Positions 48,601 through 59,922 of a DNA stretch of 64,000 nt are shown one piece after another. Position 1 is the stretch's first letter. Every line of letters starts with the position of its first letter. A program made the translations under genes and the position numbers. The notes below the pieces were generated by a model. The model made no database searches. It was not told the DNA's origin and saw only the letters and a program-made list of their open reading frames with translations. Source of the stretch: Phylloscopus collybita (lineage: Eukaryota; Chordata; Aves; Passeriformes; Phylloscopidae); contig JAJNNQ010000003.1 of assembly GCA_027886175.1 (NCBI GenBank), positions 5,495,501-5,559,500 on the forward strand. Reading direction: 5' to 3'.

Positions 48601-51600
48601 CAAGCTCAGCATTTTGGCAAAGGAAAGTGTCAAAAGAAGAAAAATATTTACATTACTGAATCAAAGAGTTCCTCCAGCTTAATGACCACACATAAAATGC
48701 AAAAATAACTAAGAATATGTAATTAAACAGGAATACAGTGTATAGATTAAATTTTGGTGTTCATTTTCACATTGTATGTCTAGTCACTGAGTAGAAACAA
48801 ATTTGGGAAAATTAATCTTCTAAATAAATCCTGATGGCTAACAATAGTGAGGCAAACAGGGGAGAGTTCCCCCTCTTTTTAATCTGAAAGATTGGAAAGA
48901 TCAAAGACGTCTTTCCCCTTTTTTACATTATATTCTGTGATCAGAACCAGGGAAAAGCATTTGCTGCTGCACACAGACAGCTCCATTCATGCTTTCAGGA
49001 GGTGCCTTGTTCTCCACAGACCACAAAATAGAAATACATTTATTTAGCTGAGAAGTTCAAATGGAAATGCCAGCCAGCATTAGTGAAGTAAGTCTAAGCA
49101 AAGATAGATTTTTGTGCAGAAGTGGCTTATGAAAGGAAAACCAAACCAACCTACAGCAAGCCATTCTGAATAAAAGAAAAACACTGATGCCTCAGAGTAA
49201 GAGCAAAAAAACTTTAAAATCAAAGACAAGACATAATGTGTTTATATGATCTCAAACTTCTACTTATGTTGAAGAGGAAGCTCTGTGATCAGCTCTGTTA
49301 CAGCAGCCTCTGACAGCTCAGGACCGTGTGCTCTTCCACAGCAACTAGAATTGAAAATCCTGAAGCCAGGATGGACTGCAATATTTTACAATATTGGGGT
49401 TTTTTATATGTGGTCAGAGCAAACTGTAGGGAAAAGACTCTTTGATTACAGAAAGGCTTTGCAGATAAAATTCTTTGATTAGTGGGAATGTAAAATATTC
49501 TAGGTGTTCCATCTGGAAAAAAAAAAAACAACTTTGGAAGAAAGAGAAAATACTTTATTTACCAAAAGAAAATGTAGCCACAACTGAAGTCAGTCTTCAA
49601 GGTGGGGTCAGTGGCTCCCTCTCTGTGCTCTGAGAATAATTGCCTCTGGCAATTAATGAGAGAGATGAGATTTCTCTGCAGAATTTTATTATTTCCTTTG
49701 AAAAAGCAATTGATCATGAGCAGTGCAGAAGTTCTAGCATTGAGCAGGTGCTCTGTACATAAATGAGGCTTGTCCACTCGAGATGCTTTTGTATAGGTTC
49801 TCTCTGCTTTCCTACAGAAGCTGGTTAAGAGTCTCCAAACATGCCTGTGGTCAATAATTTGGCTACATTTGGTCTCAGGCCCTAAAGTTATATCTTTACA
49901 TTATAAATCACAATTGTATTGGTGAACCATGATAAAACCTATTACTGTAAACCTATTATTGTACTGTACTCACCATGGCCACTGTGTTTGCACAGCCAAC
50001 TGGGGTAGGATAAAAAAAAAAAAATCAAAATGAAAAAGTATTTGGAAAGAAAGTAATTTTCTGTGGTTTCCCTACAGTTATTTCAGGAAATACTACTACA
50101 ATATAACTGCCAACATTTGTGTTTATTGAAACCCCTATTTATTTCCAGATATGGGACCTCATTACGCTAATAGTATACTATTATGTAAATGTATTTTCTA
50201 TAAATGTCTAGTATCTGTAAGTAGTTTAGTCTCAATGTCCCTAATGTAATATATCAAACAATAACTCATTTGTCAAAGAGAGACAGTTCATTAGTATTCA
50301 GCAATCCTTTGGACAGAATAAAACAGCAACAGTATAAAAATTGATGTTGCGAAACTTAACAAATGAGGGAATAAGGAAAGTGTGATTCAGGAAATTGCAG
50401 GCCTGCCCTCAAGGGCCATTTTTAGGTCACTTGTCTGCATTTTAATATTACATCTGTTTTAGAGAGAGTCTCCAAGTTATTAGGTTGGGAGGGAAGCCAA
50501 TTTGCAACCGTGACATCAATATCCAGGGGGTTCAATAAATGGGAACATAACAACACTGGGGACAGAGTCGGGGTGAAAAGGTGCCACACTACCAACTCTG
50601 GCATTGTAACTCAGTTTTGAAATTAAATTATTGAATTATATAAACCTTAACTTTTAAGGTTTAAATATTGGGAGATTTGCTCTTGAAACCACTTACCTTT
50701 TGAGATAAGAAAGAAGTGTGTGCGTGTATGACCTAAATTATGGTACTTCGTGCATTCACTTTAAAATTCAGCCACTGCAAAGACACATCCAGGTGTGGTT
50801 TGTCTACCTGTGGATAGATGCCAGTTCCACAATTTGATGTTACAAATTCCTGCACAGCTCTCAGGCACGTGTCTTTCTCAGCTTCTTGCACGGTGCTCTG
50901 CTTCTTCTCAAATCAGTAATTTCTGTTGTTCTCACGTGTGTGGGTCTGTCTGAACACTGGTTTGCATTACTTGATTTGTCGAGACACAGAACTTTTGCTG
51001 GCCCAGTTCAACCAGGCATTTACAAGGGATTTCAAACTGTCTGGAAGCACCTTGTCTATCGTTACCACTGTAAGGGTTGCTTGAGTATTAATCTCTTTTA
51101 CAGGAAGAGTTTGAAGGATGCTGTGTGTGGCCTTTACATACATTGCTAGGCAAAGTTGCACTTTCCTCTCTGACTCACAGAAAATGTCAGATTTTGTGAA
51201 TCTCTCTGTATTTCTCCATAATGTTCAGCTCAGTTCAGAGAACAGCACTGGTGGAGCGAGTACTCCTCTACTCTTGGTTGTTTTTGGCTCTCATCATTGT
51301 ATTAAAAAGAAATGGGCATATTCTAAAACAAACCATTGGTTTTGAGATGGGATTTGTGCACATTACTTTTAATTTGGTTTTTGGCCTGAAAATAAATGAG
51401 CCAGATAGGTAGGCACCCAGGTACTGAGAAGTGGATTTCCTGTATGCTTGATCCAGGCCTCTATTGTCAGGCTTATTCATACATTTATGAGAATGTATCT
51501 GTACATTTGATTCAATATTCTGTTCCCGTGTTATTTTTCCTCCCAAAAGCACTGTAACCTCCATTCATCAAGTCTAAGATTAACCATCTATGGCTTTTCC

Positions 51601-52719
51601 AAAAATACCAAGAGCTATACAGTTGCTTTTGAATCAGAATTAGAATAAAACCTTCTTGTAATGCTTTCTCTTTTATATTCAGCACCCTCATTTCCATCTT
51701 TCACAGCTGAATCGGGTTATTTAGATTACAGCAAGGTCTGAACCAACTCGGAAGAAAAAAAAAATTATCTACAGAGCCTATTTACATTTCTTTAATGAAA
51801 CACTACGTTGGCTTTGTACAAAAAAAGATTTTTTTTTAAGACAAAAACCTGAATGTGATAAGCATAATACTATTGTGAGGTAAAGATAAGCCTAAAACTG
51901 AAGCTAGTTTTTGAAGAAAAGAAAAAAAAAGAGATTGTTCTTTCGGAGCATATCGATGACAATTAATGGACATGTCAGTGGTCACTCTAAATACCACACA
52001 GAAGGGAATAGTTCCACAGAGGTGTTTCAGAGACTAATTCTGGCCACACCACAAATTACCTTCATCATTTCAAAGTGCAGCTGGGATAAGAGGTGCAAAC
52101 ACTGATAGATAATGTGAGATAATGTAAACACTGGGCTTGTTGTGAAAAGCAGCCAGTACCTGTGCACCTGTGACCCTGGGGTCTGACATCTGTTCCCATG
52201 GAGCACTTGGGTAGCAGGAGCCACAGTGACACCCACTCTGCCCCCTGCTCATCCCAAGCTGCCAGGAGGAGGCCATGGGGCAGCTGGCAATGAGGGAAGT
52301 GCCTTGGGATGGAGCCATCCCTTTAGGACAGATCAGATCTCTTCATCGTGTTTTCCCAGCACAAAGTAACCCAGGATGTGCAGGATGTGATTTATTATTT
52401 TTTTTAACTATTATTATTTTACAAAACCATGGAAGTAAACCCCAAATCTGAATCAACAGCATTTCATTGGCTGGTGGATGGTAGCCAAAATGTGGCCCTT
52501 TGATTTTTTCTCTAGCAACAATAATTTCCTTTCCATATGGAACACCTACAGGATGAATTTAAATGAGGCTGTCATTCTTTTTTATAAGAAGGGAATATTA
52601 TCTGTCTGTGCATGAAGAAGGGAATCCTCCAGCTCCAGCTTAAGTCTGTGTTTTTCCAGCCTCTACTCTCATGATGGGAAAGACATGCCTGCCCAGACAA
52701 TCTCTAAACCCAGGGAAAA
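45619..52719. other. Gene-free AT-rich sequence
   Basis: No gene or transposon recognised over about 7 kb. It contains a (TTG)6 tract at 46694-46713 and several A/T runs of 8-13. The blocks at about 48350-48570 and 50420-50640 are even, unique and motif-rich, so they may be old non-coding elements. The segment 52100-52330 is GC-richer with antisense frames of no known family. Confidence 0.5.
46694..46713. repeat. (TTG)6 microsatellite
   Basis: Six TTG/GTT units follow GGTGTT and end at ATTTTAC. A short, ordinary microsatellite. Confidence 0.85.
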
Positions 52720-53200
52720 AAATTGTAATTTGATGCAGCCCATTCTTTTAATGGTGCAGTAATTGACAGAGTAGGAGGCTTCCGATATTGTGAGAATGTG
52801 ACATGAAAATATCTGATACATGAGAAATAACCTGCCATTTCTAAGGTAGTTTAAAACCCAGGCAGTTGAGAACAGATGCTATCTAGTGACACTCTTTTCA
52901 AAGCATCATCTCTGCTGACAGGCTGCTGTGCTGCTTTGGTGAGCAAACAAGAAGTGTTACAAGTGCAGCTGATGAGCAGGCACAGATCATGCAGCAGTGA
53001 GACTCAAGCAGTATTTATCTCTGGGTTAATACAATACTGAAATATTAAAATCTAGCCTCATAAATACCTGTTTGAGAGGTAATGAGTCATTCATCAGCAA
53101 TCTGCTAATGACTGACTGCAACTATCACGTGTGGATTTACAGAAGCCCTAGGATAGCCATGCTAATGACAGGGTTTTTAGTTATTATAACCTGTAATGTT
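52720..53200. promoter_or_regulatory. Motif-rich block, candidate regulatory element
   Basis: Unique sequence with an AP-1/MAF-type TGAGTCAT (53083-53090), an E-box CACGTG (53126-53131), repeated homeodomain-like CTAATGA cores around 53104 and 53160, and few homopolymers. No open frame of interest or repeat match was seen. The content resembles vertebrate developmental enhancers, but the motifs are short and the claim is inference. Confidence 0.22.
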
Positions 53201-55194
53201 TCTTAAGGGTGATTTTGGAGTCTGCATTATCTCTTGTTACTGTCATTTTAGAACTTCTGGGGGTTTCAGGTTGTTTTTTCTTCCTTTCAAAGGACCTCCA
53301 TGTAAGTGTCTTACAACAACCTCAAAGATTTTTACAAACACATATTGTTAATGATATGTACATCATTTTATACCAGTAGACATCGAGATAATCCTGAGAA
53401 GAGAGAATTGTAATCCTCATCTCTTATGTGGGAAAGATGAGACTGGGAGCCGTGATCTGCCCGAGGCTCAGGGGAGAGGATGCAGCTGACAAACCAAGAG
53501 AGGTTTTCCACCTGCTGCTGGAGAGATGCTGTGTATCCAAACATGCTCAGGCAGGGCTCTGGAACAGCTGCTTATTTCTCAGTCATGGGCTAATTGAAAC
53601 AACAGAGAAGAGGAAAATCCAAATTCAAGCCATGTACAGGTATGCAGGCAGCTTGCACAAGTTAGGCTAGGTAGGATTTTAGCCCTAGTTTGACTACTGA
53701 TAAAAACACAGTTCAAACTCAGAAATGCATATTTGCCTCCTCTTTTGGATGATTTTTCTTACCTTCCAGTAAGGGCATTAATATATATGCCAGGTTTTGG
53801 AGGGTGGTTCTTTGCACTGTGTCATTGAAGCTGCCTGTGACCAGAGCTGCTGTAAAAGCCACAGCTGCCTTTAACTCCAGGGATTGTTGTTTAGTCACAC
53901 AAAGCCTGAATTGATCTGCACAAAAATATGGTCCATGTCACAAAACAAGGCACTCAGGACTGAAGACCAAGCAGGAGCAACCAGGTTATATTACAGGGGA
54001 AAAAACTCACTGGTTAAAACAAAACTAAAACACAGCCTGGAGGTGCCTCTGGTAACATTTTTGATCTTCATCTAATTGGATCCAAACACTGAAGTCTGTG
54101 CTAGATTCTTCAGAAGAGTTTTTAAGAGTCCTTCTCTTAAAGTTTACCAAGCTAGGAAAATAAGGAGGTAAAAGAAATACCCACACACCAAATCCTTGGT
54201 TTCTTTGTGCTTTGGCATCATTACCTGTCGATCTGAGTAATGTGATGTCCTTGGTGCTTTACAGTGTCAGCATGAAGGCAGGCTTGGACAGAATGACTCT
54301 TCAGATATTTCATATATGAAAACTTGCAAATTTCAGCTTAACAACAGAATAGTTTGCCTTAAAAAAAAATCGAAAAACTAAACAAAAGAAACAAAAACAA
54401 CCCTCACAAACAACAAACAAACAAAAAAGATAACTGGATAACTGGTAGCTGAAGTGTCCAGTAAATGTCCCAAACCAGGACAGCAGTCTACAACCTCCAA
54501 GGCCAGGCCCTGTTTGGAGCTCCCCAGCTGCTGGCAGATGGCTCAGTGCCAGCCAGACACAGAATGTGCCTCTCCACCTTCAACAACAAATGATTCTCCT
54601 ACAGAGCCAGAAAAGTTCTACCAATTGCTTCTGTAGATTAATGCAGAGGGAGAGTAAATAGGACCTGATGGTCCAGCAGATGAAGGCAGAAGGCCCAAAG
54701 TGATAAACTGCACTTCTAGCACAGGAGTAATTCAGTCACCCTAATCAGACTCTGTGGATGCAGAGATATCCATGCTCAGCACCATCTCCTCAGCTGGAAG
54801 TCCATAGAAAAATTATTTACAGTGAATAAGACTTCCATGTTGTTCATGTTTACAGACTTGCATCTGATAGAGCTCAGTGCATTACCAGCCTCCAACTTTC
54901 CAGATCTTGAATTTCCTGGCTGGTGAACTATTAAAATGCAGATTAACTAAACTTCAAACAGATTTATTGCAGATGGCTCCTGCAAAATCCTTTTGGATTA
55001 CCTGCCTCCGGACATCATTTCCTAGTCTGTAGGGGTTCATTAAGGACAGATTTAAATGAGTTAGCTGGGAAAAGGCCAGCAGGAAGAGTATGTTGAAAAT
55101 TATTCATATTATTATGCTTGATCTAGTGATATAGATTTACCTTTTAGGGATTTTTTTTTTTTTTTAAAGTTTCTTCTCATTTGCAGTAACGCAT
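53201..55194. other. Gene-free sequence
   Basis: No gene recognised. It has an A-rich stretch with AAC/AAAC interruptions at about 54361-54430 and a T13 run near 55149. The rest is unique DNA, with the longest frame about 80 codons and no family. Confidence 0.5.
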
Positions 55195-55520
55195 AAGACA
55201 TGCAAGCATGCCTGCTGGATCGTGGTGTTGTTTAGGAGTGCATTTCATAACCTCTGAGTTATTTGTGGCAAGGAGAGTCACCCGTGCTGGGAGTGCAAGG
55301 AGAAAAGACAACAGCCGCAGTGCATGTCCCTCGCAGTTCTCAGCTGCAGCAACTCGATTTCCCTCTGAGCAGAGCCTTCAGATTCCAAACATAGCCATGA
55401 AGCATTTCACTTTGTTTCTGTCATCTAACCCATTTCAAAATAAAATTAGCCTGGGGGTTATAAAAACAAAAATAGCCATGTTTAGACTTACATGATTCAC
55501 TAATTGCGCTGCCTTTTGGT
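55195..55520. promoter_or_regulatory. Unique block with local CpG retention, candidate regulatory element
   Basis: Five or six CpGs (GGATCGTGG, CACCCGTGC, AGCCGCAG, CCTCGCAG, ACTCGATT) occur in an otherwise CpG-poor neighbourhood, followed by homopolymer-poor AT-rich sequence ending ACTAATTGCGCTGCC. A 95-codon plus-strand frame crosses it without a family match. It reads like an old non-coding element; this is inference only. Confidence 0.22.
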
Positions 55521-55549
55521 TCTTACAAATTGGCTCCAAAGCTCTGAAG

Positions 55550-55589
55550 TTTTTCTTTTCTTTTTTTTTTTTTTTTTTCTTTTCTTTTT
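55550..55589. repeat. Perfect 40-bp poly-pyrimidine mirror repeat
   Basis: The tract reads T5-C-T4-C-T18-C-T4-C-T5 (with one further T), so it is exactly symmetric about the centre of the T18 run. Homopurine/homopyrimidine mirror repeats are the classical requirement for intramolecular triplex (H-DNA). The symmetry is seen directly; any structure formed in the cell is inference. Confidence 0.9.
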
Positions 55590-55679
55590 TGGAGATGTAG
55601 TTAATCTAAATTTATGCAGGAGCACTGTAATGACTTCTCCTTCAGACTATGAGGGGTTTTTAATCACTTTCAACATTTA

Positions 55680-55746
55680 GCCCCTGATTGGGCAAAGCAC
55701 TTAAATCTAAGCACTTGGGTGCTCCAACTCCTCGCTGAATCAGGAC
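55680..55746. repeat. Old interspersed repeat (GCAAAGCACTTAA type)
   Basis: CCCCTGATTGGGCAAAGCAC followed by TTAAATCTAAGCACTTGGGT and CTCGCTGAATCAGGAC resembles an ancient palindromic repeat widespread in turtles, crocodiles and birds, whose arms read like CCTGATTCAGCAAAGCACTT and its reverse complement. Here both arms survive (GATTGGGCAAAGC and GCTGAATCAGGAC) around a shortened middle. The family name is uncertain and the copy is diverged. Confidence 0.4.
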
Positions 55747-56790
55747 TGAGGACTAAATGCTGAATTTTTGGTTGCCTCAGGTTTTTAAAGAAAGTGGAAG
55801 CGAAGCCCTGTGAACAGGCATAATTTTGAAGCTATTTAGCAGATGGGCACTAAATTGGGGCCCTGGATGTGTCTGGCAGTACCACTGGAGCAGCAGAAGC
55901 CAGGGTCTCTCTTGATCTCAGGTACTTCCCTGCTCGTGCCATTTAAATGGTACCATCTTACCTCTAGATTTTATTCTGTACTTACACAGGCTAAATATAG
56001 TTCTTATAAGTTGTTTTAGACACCTTTCCACTTCAGATCTCTAAATGTCTTATTCATTGCTGCAAATGAAAAAGTTAAGAGTATTTTGACAGTGTCAAGC
56101 ACACATCCAAATACTCCACATACATCTTGATGCAATTCACTTTGACTTTGGTGGATACAGAAAGCAGTCTGGAAGTTCTATCTATTTCCAAGTTGAAGCA
56201 GCATGTTTGCCAAAAAAGCTGCCAAGAACTGAGAAGTGATCAGCCCTTTGGACTGACTTGTGCGTGAGCTGGCTGTAGTCTAACAGATACAGTTCAGATA
56301 TTGAACCCTGCTCTTCAGTGATGAAAATTCAGTGTGCTAAAGAGCGACAGCAGCTTGTTCTTCTGACTAGAGCTGACCCTCACACCTGCTTCAGCAGTTT
56401 TGTATTCATTCTCTGTGTGCTCAAACCCAAATTTCCTACCACGTTTCCCTCTAAAATGTGCTCCTTCACTGCTGCAAACAGATGTTTTTGCAGCTACACT
56501 TGTGCAGGTTAACAACCACAGCAGTAAAGTGCATGTGGGTTTTAGAGTTTATCCCCTTGAGCTTTCATAAATGCTCTTTTCAGGCTCTAATGGCATTGCT
56601 GATGTGTGTGTGCAGGTGTCAGTTGTGTTGAAGTATACTTGCAGGCATTCATGGCTGCACAGGATTGATGAACATGGCAACTGGGGGTTGAATAGCAGGT
56701 GCTGAAAAACTAGCCTTTTTTCTTTCAGCTTTTAGTTTTCTAGAGCTCTTTAACTGACTGCAGAACTAGTCAATTGTATTACAAATACAG

Positions 56791-56825
56791 CTCTTTTTTC
56801 TTTTTTCTTTTTTTTTTTTTTTTTT
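56791..56825. repeat. Poly-pyrimidine tract with T18
   Basis: Thirty-five pyrimidines arranged as CTC, T6, C, T6, C, T18. No target-site duplication was seen. Only one side has the C-interrupted pattern, so unlike the tract at 55550-55589 it is not a mirror repeat. Confidence 0.85.
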
Positions 56826-58346
56826 GTAGCATTATAAGTGTAACTATCATTCTTGCAGCTTTAATCTGTCATGGATTTTACCTAACCGTCCAACAACAAC
56901 AAAAATTTTCATTAGAGGTATTTTCAATAACATACTTTTAATCCTGAATGCCTGCAAATTTGAGTCCTTTGCCAAATTCTGACTGGTAAACAGCACAAAT
57001 GCTTCATATGCTTCTGTAGCCACTTTCAAAAGATGCTGCCAAAGTACATAATGCATCAAAGTTTGCACTGAAAAAGGAAAATCAATCAGGTCAGATCCTG
57101 TTTCAGCCTGAAGCTTGTTTGGATGTTTGCTTGCTTTCTGAAAAGGTTGGGAGCCATTTCCTCTCCTGGTTTGGGAAAACTTGCAGGACTGATCCCTGCT
57201 CTTTAATGGTTATGTGACCCCTGGAGGATATCTGTTTTACTTTCAGTGAATGAACAACAGTAGATATATAAATGTCAGTAGGAATGGACAAGAGCTACTA
57301 ATCAGAGTTAAATCTGGTCTGGTCTGGTTGTGTAATGGGTTGTCAATTTTGCTGTCCCTGGAAAAGAGAAGGTAGGCATGAAGGGGAGTTTTCCTAGAGG
57401 GCAGTTCATGACAGAAAATGCAAAATTCTTCAGAAAAGCCTGACCCTTCCTTCTAAAGCTTTATTGAAATCACATCCACATCCTTTATAAAAAATACTTT
57501 TTTCTAGAGAGCCATTCAGAGGATCTGAAGCATATTGTGCACTCACGTTCCAGGTTCTCTAACCTTCTGCAGTAATTGGCAGCTAGCCTGCTTCAGGATA
57601 AAATTTATAAAGCAGAGCAAGTCTCCCATATGCTGCCCTTTTAAGGAAAGTCTTCTCATTACTGGAAAGCAGGAGCACAGTGATGGTAAAGTACTGTAGG
57701 GATCATTTATCAATCACACTATCAGCAAAGCTGCAGATACACAGAACTAGAGAAATTAGGGGAAAGATCTATTTCTTTCATCTTCATCCCCCTCTTTTCA
57801 CCAACACAAAAAAAAATTCTGGTGCTTTGTATCTCTTAGTTTCCAAATTTCAATTCAATGAAGTATGCCACCACTTCCCTCATTTTTAGCAGTTGTCATA
57901 GCCAAGATCTGTACTTGTTTCTTGTCCTTGTATTTTGGTGCTATCATGTCTAGTGATAAACCTTATGTGGTAACCTGAATAATTCATACTGAAACGTACC
58001 TGCTGTCCCTGGGGTGGCTTTGACCAAACTATATTCATTTTACCTCCTGTTGTTTACCCACTTTTTAATCTTCTCTGAACACTCTCCCTTTGAGTATCTT
58101 ATCATTTTCACTTCTCTTGTGAGTTTATTCCCATTTGTTTTTCCTTTGTATTCCAGATAAGAAAGACACACTGTGACACCTGTGTTGTGTAGCACCTTTC
58201 AGATGCTAAGCAGGTGCAGAAGGAGCACTTTTGGCTGCTCTGTGGCAATGCAAACCCGTGATGGACTTAACTGGGGTGGAAGAAGAGAAATCTTTGACGT
58301 TGTTTATCCCATCTTCTCCCATTTCTTCACAGGTTTAGCAGTCTTC

Positions 58347-58363
58347 TTTTTTTTTTTTTTTTT
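58347..58363. repeat. T17 homopolymer
   Basis: Seventeen consecutive T preceded by GTCTTC and followed by CTGGAGC. No associated element was identified. Confidence 0.85.
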
Positions 58364-59728
58364 CTGGAGCTAATCTTTCTTCAACATGTTTTTATACTCT
58401 CTGCCTCTATTTTATTGCAGCTGTGTTCACAAGCCCCTTGCCTTTTTAGCCTCATTGGTTAATTTAACTGATCCTCTTCCCCATTATTTGTCAGGGTTTT
58501 GAATGAGGTGCTGACCCCATTTTTTGTGGTGCTCACTTCAATACCTTCTATCACCAACGTGGTCCCCAAAAGCAAGAACTCATTTGCTGTGAATTTATGA
58601 AATCTTCAGGTCATGAAGGAACTGTCTGACGAGAGAAGCAGACAATCAAGCAAGCAAGGAACAAAATTCAATAAACAGCATCCAATAATCTCAGGCAAAT
58701 ACAACTGTCAGCTCTGTGTTGATGAATCACAGACTTGTTCCCAGCTTCTTGATTTCCCCTTCCTGACTCTCAGCACTCTAATTATTGGAGGAGTGAAAAG
58801 GTTGTTACTTTATCCTTCCAGCTACCTTGCATTCCTAACAAAAATATAAATACATTCCCAGTCTTCTAATATTTCTTTTGTTTTGGATTATTCTTCTCAC
58901 CAAATAGTTGCAGTATTCTTTCCATTTAATGAAATGGTTTCAGCTTTCTCTCCTGTTTAATGAGTTGGAAAATTAGCATTGAATGAGAATAGTCCATGGA
59001 TTTGGTCTGTAGTTTAGGAAATCTGTGAGAAGGAAAGGAAACGCAAAGGCTGTCTGCAGACTCAGGAATGGTCTTAATTTTGATTTTTAAATTTTATTTA
59101 GAGTACATGTAAAGAGCTTCGTAAATGGAAACAGATTCAGTTCAGCAGAAGGCAATGCTGTTGAAATGCTAAAGCTTTTTTTCCCCAGATTGTTATTTTT
59201 CAAAACGTAGTTTTTATCAAGTGTTTTGGTTTTTTTTAAATTTGTTCCTCAAATTTACACCTTTCCTCAAATGTACCTACATTTATGGCTAGCAATCTAT
59301 AAGATCTCAGAGGGTTTTAAGTTATTTGACCACACATAGACTTCTGCATTCTGGCTCTTTAGTTGTTCTTAACATAGAGCTAATATGACAGTATGAGGTG
59401 GCCATCAGTGTTGTCTTTTATCATGCTAAGAGGTGAGATTGTGATTTTCTAATCTACAGTGGTGTCTAAAGGTCACTGCAGCAGCTCAGCTCCACAGCAC
59501 CACAAGAACCTGTGTTTTATGGATAAGTCCATTACATGGAGTCACACGTGGGATGAACAGGCAGCACAAGGAGGCTTTATCAGCCTTCAGCCCCCAAGGG
59601 CTGTGCACAACACAGGAAAATCCAATTAGAGCCACGGGGAGTTTTTCAATCTCTTAATCGGCATTGCAGCACTGCAGATGGATATTATTGCCCACTACTT
59701 AAACTTTATTACTCCATTTTTCTGTCTG

Positions 59729-59919
59729 TAGCCCTTCTCCCTGCCAACCCACCTTGAAGAGACGGCAGGCACAGCCATATAAAACTTTTTATGACCTTGG
59801 CATCTGCGCTGTTTTGTCGCATGGAGGATAAGTACAACTGTGACAACACAGAGGAGCCCGGCAAGGATTAAAGCTGCCTTCACCAGGGCAGTTTGCTCTG
59901 CCTCCCAGCCTCCAGAGCC
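59729..59919 (-). other. Possible exon encoding a membrane helix
   Basis: On the minus strand an open frame reads into VKAALILAGLLCVVTVVLIL, a good hydrophobic helix of membrane-spanning length. It is followed at once by a basic stretch (HATKQRRCQGHKK) as in a single-pass protein's cytoplasmic side, then FYMAVPAVSSR. Directly after TCTTCAAG the DNA reads GTGGGT, a good match to a splice donor. Upstream, the frame is closed by an in-frame TGA at about 59920-59922, and candidate acceptors there (GGCAG, GGGAGGCAG) lack a good pyrimidine tract. The frame has no ATG at a useful place; the first codon of the annotated frame is GTG. It could be one exon of an unrecognised gene, a remnant, or chance in a GC-richer patch. 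No family was recognised. Confidence 0.2.
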
Positions 59920-59922
59920 TCA

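Larger units (their letters stand above)
55747..59694. other. Gene-free sequence with poly-pyrimidine tracts
   Basis: No gene recognised. Poly-pyrimidine tracts lie at 56791-56825 and around 58347-58363 (T17). Frames are at most about 80 codons and none has a recognisable family. A (CTGGT)3 repeat lies near 57314. The rest is unique AT-rich DNA. Confidence 0.5.

Noticed and set aside
59729..59883. Claudin-like third membrane helix
   Set aside because: A loose resemblance of the AGLLCVV stretch and a following FY to claudins was considered. The upstream and downstream translated sequence lacks every other claudin landmark.
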